The notes under the pieces were generated by a model, which worked only from the letters and a program-made list of their open reading frames with translations, did no database searches and was not told the origin of the DNA. Of a DNA stretch of 14,502 bases, positions 6,406 through 12,607 are shown piece after piece. The position numbers were made by a program, and so were the translations under genes. The number at the start of each line of letters is the position of its first letter. Within the stretch, counting starts at the first letter, position 1. The DNA comes from Ignavibacteriota bacterium (GTDB taxonomy: Bacteria > Bacteroidota > Ignavibacteria > Tepidaquicellales > Tepidaquicellaceae): positions 1 through 14,502 of the forward strand of contig PMIW01000179.1 of assembly GCA_003158365.1 (NCBI GenBank), written 5' to 3'.

Positions 6406-6428
6406 CCATTTGGGGTTAACCAATGGTT
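6406..6428. promoter_or_regulatory. Palindromic island, candidate operator
   Basis: Two overlapping perfect palindromes: GGTTAACC at 6414-6421, and AACCA-A-TGGTT at 6418-6428. An outer pair, CCATT at 6406-6410 with AATGG at 6422-6426, encloses the first with a three-base bulge. It is much richer in G/C than the surrounding AT-rich spacer and lies upstream of both divergent genes. It could be a binding site for a dimeric regulator; none is encoded in this window. Confidence 0.4.
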
Positions 6429-6617
6429 GCAAATATTAATTGAATTATGTCTGTAAAAAAATGATAATTATAATTATATTTATTTATTCATAATATTAAA
6501 AACAAATTAATAAAACAGGATATCTGAAATATGCAAAAAAATTAATATTGATATATTATAAAATTTTTTTTAAATTATACTGTATCTTTTAAAAACCAAA
6601 TATAAGGAGAAATTTTA

Positions 6618-7361
6618 ATGAGGAACAAATTACTTATTATTACGTTATTAGTTTTATTTTCATTTATTGGTTCTTCAACATTTGCACAATCCGCTTATAT
6701 TAAATTAGGCGGCGGTTATGGTTTAAGTTTAGCTTCACAAATGATATACGATCAAAGTACTACTCCAGCAACTACCTGGGATAATAAATACGGTTCATTT
6801 GGAGAAGGTATTAATTTTCAGGCAGGTTTTGGATATAATATTAACAGTAATTTCGCTTTAGAATTAGCCGGTTCATATTTATTAGGTAAAAAGTTCGAAA
6901 ATACAGTCGGGACAACGACCAATAAATATTACGGAAACACTATTACCATTCAGCCATCCGTAGTTATTAAAGCTCCTATGAAAGATGTTACACCTTATAC
7001 CAGATTTGGTATGGTTATCGGTATCCCATCATTATTCCAGGAAGTTACATCCACATTAGTAACAGGAACTGATAAATTCAAAGAATCAGGCGGAGTTGCT
7101 TTAGGAGTACAGGGTGCTGTTGGTATGAATTTTAAAGCAGGTAAGCATCTTGGAATTTTTGCCGAAGTATTTGGAATCGGTATGAATTATGGTCCAAGTC
7201 AAAGAGAAAATACAGAAACATTTGCAGGAGTGACAGCAGATCCTTTAGTTACTTATGGTGAAACCGGTACATATGCAACAGCAAACACAGAAGCAACGCC
7301 AAGAAGATCGTTAAGCAGTTTCGGATTAAATCTTGGTCTGACATACACATTCGGTAAATAA
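6618..7361 (+). CDS. Outer-membrane beta-barrel protein (OmpA/OmpW-like fold)
   Basis: A secreted 247-residue protein. Residues 1-24 form a signal peptide: MRNK, a hydrophobic core LLIITLLVLFSFIG, then SSTFAQ, with cleavage likely near the Ala-Gln. The mature part is a run of amphipathic, Gly/aromatic-rich strands (YIKLGGGYGLSL, NFQAGFGYNINSNFALELAG, TITIQPSVVIKAPM, VTPYTRFGMVIG, GVQGAVGMNFKAG, GIFAEVFGIGMNYG) and ends SFGLNLGLTYTFGK. This is the look of a small eight-to-ten-stranded barrel of the outer-membrane beta-barrel superfamily. The start ATG is well placed after AAGGAG. It is a single-gene unit, divergent from rplB, ended by a strong terminator. No ligand or specific function can be read from it; a structural or adhesion role is possible. 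Confidence 0.85.
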   Translation: MRNKLLIITLLVLFSFIGSSTFAQSAYIKLGGGYGLSLASQMIYDQSTTPATTWDNKYGSFGEGINFQAGFGYNINSNFALELAGSYLLGKKFENTVGTTTNKYYGNTITIQPSVVIKAPMKDVTPYTRFGMVIGIPSLFQEVTSTLVTGTDKFKESGGVALGVQGAVGMNFKAGKHLGIFAEVFGIGMNYGPSQRENTETFAGVTADPLVTYGETGTYATANTEATPRRSLSSFGLNLGLTYTFGK

Positions 7362-7397
7362 ATTCGCATCGTAATAAATTCGTATCATTTAGATTTT

Positions 7398-7433
7398 AAA
7401 AAAGCCGGGTACCTTAGGTACCCGGCTTTTTTT
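7398..7433. terminator. Bidirectional intrinsic terminator
   Basis: A perfect ten-base-pair stem, GCCGGGTACC (7404-7413) and GGTACCCGGC (7417-7426), with a TTA loop. Six A residues precede it and seven T residues follow it. It works in both directions: it ends the barrel gene 37 bases after its stop and the MoxR operon 29 bases after its stop. This is the strongest terminator in the window. Confidence 0.95.
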
Positions 7434-7461
7434 GTACTTCATTATAAATAAAAATACTTAT

Positions 7462-8460
7462 TTACTTAACTTTATCACCGAAAAGATTTTCTATAATTTC
7501 AAGTATATTTACATTATCAGCTTCGGCATTAAAATTCAATATCAGTCTGTGCCTTAATACTGATTTGGATATTTTCTTAATATCATCGATATTAGGACTG
7601 AATCTTCCTTCAAGCGCCGACAAGGCTTTTGCCCCCAGAATAAGATACTGGGAAGCGCGCGGTCCTGCTCCCCAGCTAATGTAATCTTTTATGAATTTCG
7701 GTGAATTCTGATTTGCAGGTCTTGATTTTGAAACAATATCAACCGTATATTTTATAATTTCATCAGCAACGGGTACTTTTCTTATCAGTTCCTGGAATTC
7801 AATTATTTCCTCTTTGGAAAAAATAATTTTTACGTCAGGCATATACATTCCTGTGGTCTTTTTTATTATTTCCTCTTCTTCGGAATTACTCGGATAGTCG
7901 AGCCACAGGTTGAACATGAACCTGTCGAGCTGTGCTTCCGGCAATGGATACGTGCCTTCCTGCTCTATCGGGTTTTGCGTTGCAAGAACAAAAAATGGTT
8001 CTTCGAGCGTATATGTAATACCCGCTGCAGTAACCTTATGTTCCTGCATAGATTCAAGAAGTGCCGACTGTGTTTTAGGAGGTGTCCTGTTAATTTCATC
8101 AGCAAGAATAATATTTGCAAACACGGGACCTTTTATGAATTTAAATTTTTCACCGCTGTTATCAGCATTATCAAATATTTCGGTACCCGTAATATCTGAG
8201 GGCATCAAATCAGGAGTAAACTGTATCCTGCTGAATTTCACACCAAGCACATCCGAAATTGTTTTTACTATCAATGTCTTTGCCAGACCCGGAACACCTA
8301 TCAGAAGGCAATGTCCTTTTGATAAAATCGATATTATTATCTGCTCAATAATTTTGTCCTGTCCCACAATTACCTTAGCTATCTCACTCCTGAGGATTTT
8401 GTATTTTTCGTTTAATTTTTGAACGAGTTCCGTATCTGTTTGAATATTGCTCACCGGCAT
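7462..8460 (-). CDS. MoxR-family AAA+ ATPase
   Basis: MoxR ATPases act as chaperones that activate or insert cofactors into partner protein complexes, often together with VWA-domain proteins. The 332-residue product has the typical length: Walker A GVPGLAKT (55-62), Walker B IILADE (117-122) followed by INRTPPKTQSALLESMQEH, sensor-1 region LATQNP (Asn163), the family stretch EGTYPLPEAQLDRF with the presumed arginine finger Arg180, and the C-terminal lid with SWGAGPRASQYLI. All ATPase residues look intact. It is the last gene of the operon, 45 bases after the third M16 gene and just before the terminator, with no visible Shine-Dalgarno sequence. The usual DUF58 and VWA partners are not next to it; its partner here is unknown, and an M16 link would be inference. 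Confidence 0.95.
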   Translation of the reverse strand: MPVSNIQTDTELVQKLNEKYKILRSEIAKVIVGQDKIIEQIIISILSKGHCLLIGVPGLAKTLIVKTISDVLGVKFSRIQFTPDLMPSDITGTEIFDNADNSGEKFKFIKGPVFANIILADEINRTPPKTQSALLESMQEHKVTAAGITYTLEEPFFVLATQNPIEQEGTYPLPEAQLDRFMFNLWLDYPSNSEEEEIIKKTTGMYMPDVKIIFSKEEIIEFQELIRKVPVADEIIKYTVDIVSKSRPANQNSPKFIKDYISWGAGPRASQYLILGAKALSALEGRFSPNIDDIKKISKSVLRHRLILNFNAEADNVNILEIIENLFGDKVK

Positions 8461-8505
8461 ATTTATTTTTATTATACTTTTTTAATATTATTTAACTATA
8501 CTTCC

Positions 8506-9888
8506 CTACAACTCTTCGATATTATTTAATACATCCACCTGTGCAATTTGTTCCATAGTCTCTTTTATAATTTCCACTTTTCCCGCAATGGAAATTACAA
8601 GATTACCGGGATGGAGGTATTTTTCCGAAACATTTCTAATATCTTCCAGAGTAACCGCATTTATTTTCGAGATAAATGTATCATAAAAATCTTTCTCAAT
8701 GCCATATAATTCGAGATTGATGATTTTGTTTGCAATTGCATTTGGAGTCTCCAACTGAAGGGGGTAGCTTCCTGTCAGGTAATTCTTGACCGATTCAAGT
8801 TCCTCTACAGTTACATATTCATTTTTTATTTTGTCAAGCTCACTGATGATTTCTTTTATTGCATTATAGGTCAGAGAATTTTCGACACTTGTTTCGACGC
8901 AGAAGTCACCTGAATGTTTCCTGAAATTAAAATATGACCTCGCTCCGTAAGTGTATCCATTGATTTCCCTGAGATTCTTGTTTATGCGTGATGTAAAATA
9001 TCCGCCAAGCAAAGTATTCATAGCAACAACCGGAAAGTAATCGGGATTCTTCCTGTCAAAGCCAAGGTGTCCCAGCAATACCTCCGACTGCACTGCTCCT
9101 TTTTTCTCAATTGCAAATACTTTAGTCTTGGTCAGCGAGTCTTTTTTATAAATCGTCCTGTCATAAACGGATTTTTTTTTCCAGCCGTCAAATTTCGATT
9201 TGATTAAGGAGATTGCATCCGAACTTTTTATATCGCCTACAATTGCTATTATCAAATTCCCGGGCAGATAGAATTTATCAAAAAATTCTTTTATATTCTT
9301 TCTTTGAAATATATTGACAGAACTTATTTTTCCTTCGATGTTTAATTTGTATGGTGAATTTTCATAAACATTTTTCTTAAATCCCCTTTCGGCAAGAAAA
9401 CTACCTTCATCGAGACAGGAAAGCAGTGAATTTGCAATCTGCTGTTTTTCCCTTTCCACTTCTTCGTCGAGAAATGCAGGGTTCATCAGTAAATCAGATA
9501 CAATATCGAATAACCCGGTAAAATATTTTTTTAAAGATGTCAATGATAAGTATGTCGCATCATATTCACACCCTCCTGAAATCGAAGCTCCGTGAAAATC
9601 AATTATCTCGGCGACTTCCACTGCATTCATTTTATCCGTTCCTTTGACAAGCAAATCGGAAGTTAAAGATGCGAGACCGGATGAGTCTTCTCCGAACGCT
9701 AAATCATCATATGTGCCTGTTTTAATTACAAATTTCACAGAGATTAAAGGCAGTTTATCATCTTCAATCACAAATACTTTAATTCCATTGTGAAGTTTAT
9801 CTTCAAAATAAGCAGGAAATTTTACATCCTTTGATTTCATTACTACAGGAGGTTTGGACCTGTCTAAATTCGCATAATCAACACTCAT
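8506..9888 (-). CDS. M16-family peptidase-like protein lacking the zinc site
   Basis: A 460-residue M16B-type protein with no signal peptide, so probably cytoplasmic. The N-terminal half keeps the fold: LHNGIKVFVIEDDKLPLISV, TGTYDD, then GLASLTSDLLVKG exactly where active paralogues have the HxxEH motif. His-Glu-His are replaced by Ser74, Ser77 and Asp78, so zinc binding and catalysis are not expected. The C-terminal half has TSRINKNLREINGYTYGARS (Arg307, Tyr312 and Tyr314), matching the Arg/Tyr signature of non-catalytic M16B subunits, which helps bind substrate across a heterodimer. The two upstream paralogues lack it. The start lies two bases after the preceding stop, within AAAGGAATAAAT, so coupling is likely. 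It ends with TAG. Best read as the regulatory subunit of a heteromeric M16 peptidase. Confidence 0.93.
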   Translation of the reverse strand: MSVDYANLDRSKPPVVMKSKDVKFPAYFEDKLHNGIKVFVIEDDKLPLISVKFVIKTGTYDDLAFGEDSSGLASLTSDLLVKGTDKMNAVEVAEIIDFHGASISGGCEYDATYLSLTSLKKYFTGLFDIVSDLLMNPAFLDEEVEREKQQIANSLLSCLDEGSFLAERGFKKNVYENSPYKLNIEGKISSVNIFQRKNIKEFFDKFYLPGNLIIAIVGDIKSSDAISLIKSKFDGWKKKSVYDRTIYKKDSLTKTKVFAIEKKGAVQSEVLLGHLGFDRKNPDYFPVVAMNTLLGGYFTSRINKNLREINGYTYGARSYFNFRKHSGDFCVETSVENSLTYNAIKEIISELDKIKNEYVTVEELESVKNYLTGSYPLQLETPNAIANKIINLELYGIEKDFYDTFISKINAVTLEDIRNVSEKYLHPGNLVISIAGKVEIIKETMEQIAQVDVLNNIEEL

Positions 9889-9890
9889 AT

Positions 9891-11156
9891 TTATTCCTTT
9901 GGCAAATAGCTTAAATTAACTCTTTGATTTTTATTTAAATACTTATTGGATATATTTATTATATTATTTCTGTTAATGCTTTCATACATATTAATTTCAT
10001 TTATAAGGCTTTCATAGTTTCCAAACAAAGTTTTATACTCGGATAATTTTTCTGATAAGAATACTGAAGAACTGAATTTTGCAAAATAACCCGTTTCCAG
10101 TTTATTTTTTGCCTTCTGAATTTCTTCATCTGATATATTACCATTTTTAATTCTTTCTAAAATATCATCAAATTTCATTTCGAGTTCTTCAACTTTAACA
10201 CCTTTTCTTGCAATTAAATTAACGAAAAAAATGCTAATATGTTCCATTCCGTAAATCATTGACTCTGCTTCATTCGCCATTTGCGAATTATAGACCATCT
10301 CATTATACAATTTAGAGCTTTCCCCAGCAGTAAATATTTTATTCAAGATCTGCATTTCGTAATATTCCCTGCTGCCGATTTTCGGAATAAGATAAAACAT
10401 AAATTTACCGGGTAACTGCACATCACTTATTATAGTGGAGGAATTCTCTTTTATTAAGTATCCGTCGGTAAATTTTTTTCTCGGGATTTTTTCACCTCTT
10501 TCAATTCCACCATAATATTTGGTGACCAGTTTTTCAGTTTCCGAATAATCAATATCCCCAACTATGCTTAATACAGCATTATTGGGTTTGTAAAACCTGT
10601 TGAAGAAATCTTCAGCATCCGATAATTTCAGATTTTCAATGTTATCTTTAAAACCGATTACCGGCCATCTATACCCGCTTGTTTTGAATAATCTACCACT
10701 GCTTTCCTCTTCAAGCGAACCGTACGGCACATTATCCTGAGTCTGAAGTTTTTCTTCGAGCACTACGCTTTGCTGTACCTTAAAACTTTCTTCGGAAATT
10801 CCGAATCCCGTCAGCCTGTCAGAATCCAGCCACAGGCCAAGTTCCAGCTTCGTTGAAGGCAGAACAAGATAGTATCCTGTCATATCCCACGAAGTATATG
10901 CATTGCTGTCGCCGCCGTTATTATTTAATATTTCATCGAACTCGCCTTTACCTGTATTGGGCGACCCTTCGAACATAAGATGTTCGAGAAGGTGCGCAAT
11001 TCCCGTTTTATTTTCCTCTTCATCTTTCGAGCCGACATAAAATGTCATATTCATAGACATAATTGGCAGTTCACTTCGCTTCGACATTATCACCTTCATT
11101 CCGTTCGGCAGTTCAAATTCCTTAATATCCAAATGTAATTTTATATTATCACTCAC
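9891..11156 (-). CDS. M16-family zinc peptidase, catalytic type (second of the tandem)
   Basis: A 421-residue insulinase-family peptidase. The inverted zinc motif HLLEH (His55, Glu58, His59) is in GIAHLLEHLMFEG, and the third ligand is Glu135 in VVLEEKLQ, 76 residues after His59 as in mitochondrial processing peptidase. Downstream are NAYTSWDMTGYYLVLP and RFYKPNNAVLSIVGDIDY, typical of the family; the C-terminal half has the second, inactive repeat (SSKLYNEMVYNSQMANEAES) without the Arg/Tyr signature. It starts with GTG at 11156, directly after the previous TAA, and no ATG is available nearby. No signal peptide is seen. It is about as long as single-chain M16B subunits, which act as dimers; partners are likely the neighbouring genes. 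Confidence 0.95.
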   Translation of the reverse strand: MSDNIKLHLDIKEFELPNGMKVIMSKRSELPIMSMNMTFYVGSKDEEENKTGIAHLLEHLMFEGSPNTGKGEFDEILNNNGGDSNAYTSWDMTGYYLVLPSTKLELGLWLDSDRLTGFGISEESFKVQQSVVLEEKLQTQDNVPYGSLEEESSGRLFKTSGYRWPVIGFKDNIENLKLSDAEDFFNRFYKPNNAVLSIVGDIDYSETEKLVTKYYGGIERGEKIPRKKFTDGYLIKENSSTIISDVQLPGKFMFYLIPKIGSREYYEMQILNKIFTAGESSKLYNEMVYNSQMANEAESMIYGMEHISIFFVNLIARKGVKVEELEMKFDDILERIKNGNISDEEIQKAKNKLETGYFAKFSSSVFLSEKLSEYKTLFGNYESLINEINMYESINRNNIINISNKYLNKNQRVNLSYLPKE

Positions 11157-12401
11157 TTAGTTTTTCGGTAAATATGTTAATAATAATTTCGGTACAAAAA
11201 ATAAATATTTTTTGACCGATTCAATGATATCATCTTTCCTGACGCTTAAATATTTCTGAAGATTGCTGTTAACCCTTCCGGTATCATTATAGAAGAACCA
11301 GCAATTGAACAAATCTCCGTTAATATTATGCAGTGTTGCCATCCTGGCATTAAATGCATAATCCAGTTTATTCTTTATTTTCAGGTATTCAGCATCTTTA
11401 ATTCCATTTCTTACAAAATCGTTTATGCCGTCAGTAATTTCCTTTTCAATTTCCTCATTATTTGAATCAGGATAAGCCACAGCTGTTATTATAAATACTC
11501 CGGTTTCCAGAAACTGATATTTTGTAGCACTTATAGATTTTAAAAGCTTCTTTTCATAAACGAGATTCCGATAAAGCCTGCTGCTGCGGTTATTCGCGAT
11601 AATGTTAGCAAAATATTCCATAGTATATTCTTCCTGACTTCCTGCCGCGGGAATCGGAAAGCAAAAATATAAAACAGGAAGTTTAATATTATCGTAAATT
11701 TTCAGTCTTCTGTCTTCGGTGAAAATTTCAGGAGTTTTATAGTTTCTGTTTAATTTCTTACTTTTATTAATTTTTCCGAAATATTGATTTATCATATCAA
11801 TAGTTTCGGGATAATCTATATCACCGGATATTAATAGTGCAGAGTTATGAGGAGAATAATAATTATAATGAAATTCTTCTGCTTCCAATTTTAAAAACGA
11901 CCTTATATCTTCCTCATTACCTATTGTAGCGATTTCATAAGAAGAGCCTTTAAATAATATTTTTAATATATTAATCATTGCAGTTCCGTAAGGTGCATTA
12001 TCATAATTCTGCATTTTTTCCTGAATCACTACATTTTTCTGATTCAAAAGATTTTCTTCGGATAAATCTATTTCATTCATCCTGTCGGATTCGAGCCACA
12101 GACCTGTTGCGAGATGATTGGAAGGAAGATTTTCATAATAGACCGTCATATCCTGACTTGTAAATGCATTGCAATATCCGCCTGTTCTCTGGACAAATTC
12201 GAAATGGTCGCCTTTTTTAATATTCTTCGAGCCTTGAAACATCAGATGCTCGAAAAGGTGCGCCACGCCCTTCTTGCCTTCGGTTTCATCCTTCGAGCCG
12301 ACCTTGTATCCCACCATAATATTTACAATAGGTTTGGATTGGTCCTTGTGCAGGATGCAGTGTAAATCGTTTTCCAGTTTAAATTCAACAAAATCAATCA
12401 T
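11157..12401 (-). CDS. M16-family zinc peptidase, catalytic type (first of the tandem)
   Basis: A 414-residue insulinase-family peptidase. The zinc motif HLFEH (His48, Glu51, His52) is in GVAHLFEHLMFQGSKN, and Glu128 in VVIQEKMQ is the third ligand, 76 residues on. Family features include GGYCNAFTSQDMTVYYENLP and YYSPHNSALLISGDIDYPE, with a C-terminal repeat containing NRSSRLYRNLVYEKKLLKSI, again without the Gly-Tyr/Arg pattern of the third gene. It is the promoter-proximal gene of the operon. An in-frame TGA lies just upstream of the ATG at 12401, so no hidden signal peptide exists and the protein is probably cytoplasmic. It is very close in design to the next gene and probably arose by duplication. 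Confidence 0.95.
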   Translation of the reverse strand: MIDFVEFKLENDLHCILHKDQSKPIVNIMVGYKVGSKDETEGKKGVAHLFEHLMFQGSKNIKKGDHFEFVQRTGGYCNAFTSQDMTVYYENLPSNHLATGLWLESDRMNEIDLSEENLLNQKNVVIQEKMQNYDNAPYGTAMINILKILFKGSSYEIATIGNEEDIRSFLKLEAEEFHYNYYSPHNSALLISGDIDYPETIDMINQYFGKINKSKKLNRNYKTPEIFTEDRRLKIYDNIKLPVLYFCFPIPAAGSQEEYTMEYFANIIANNRSSRLYRNLVYEKKLLKSISATKYQFLETGVFIITAVAYPDSNNEEIEKEITDGINDFVRNGIKDAEYLKIKNKLDYAFNARMATLHNINGDLFNCWFFYNDTGRVNSNLQKYLSVRKDDIIESVKKYLFFVPKLLLTYLPKN

Positions 12402-12607
12402 AAGAAAAATAAGAACTCAAATTACTCTATTAAAGTTTAAAATGCAGGGGAAAAAGAAAAACATAAAAAGATTAATAATTTAAAACAAGTTTTTCATTCA
12501 AAAATCATCTAAAAAAATGAATTATATATTTCAAGATGTTTATATATCTTGGAATTAGAACTTTAGATTATAAATTTTGTTTTAATACATAAATACTCAA
12601 AACTGAA
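12402..12607. promoter_or_regulatory. Divergent promoter region for the M16 operon and the HELTH/propeller gene
   Basis: This 206-bp AT-rich spacer separates two divergent genes and must carry both promoters. It contains several TATAAT-like boxes on the minus strand, but I could not match one to a -35 box at 16-18 bases. No Shine-Dalgarno sequence precedes either start codon. An interrupted inverted repeat, CAAGAT (12532-12537) and ATCTTG (12546-12551) with an eight-base spacer, lies near the middle and may be a regulator site or a chance structure. Confidence 0.4.

Larger units (their letters stand above)
6291..6617. other. Divergent intergenic region between rplB and the barrel gene, no gene seen
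   Basis: This 327-bp stretch is very AT-rich with stops in all frames and no recognisable remnant of rplW. It must hold promoters for both directions. Toward rplB there is a TTGACA-type candidate (listed separately). Toward the barrel gene there is a TATACT at 6576-6581 about 37 bases before the ATG; the nearest -35-like box, TTGATA at 6548-6553, is 22 bases away, too far for a standard pair. AAGGAG just before the barrel gene start (about 6604-6609) is a good ribosome site. A GC-richer palindromic island lies near 6406-6428. Confidence 0.7.

Noticed and set aside
7910..8422. 170-codon plus-strand frame opposite the MoxR gene
   Set aside because: It is a shadow of the intact MoxR coding sequence; residue composition is not protein-like.
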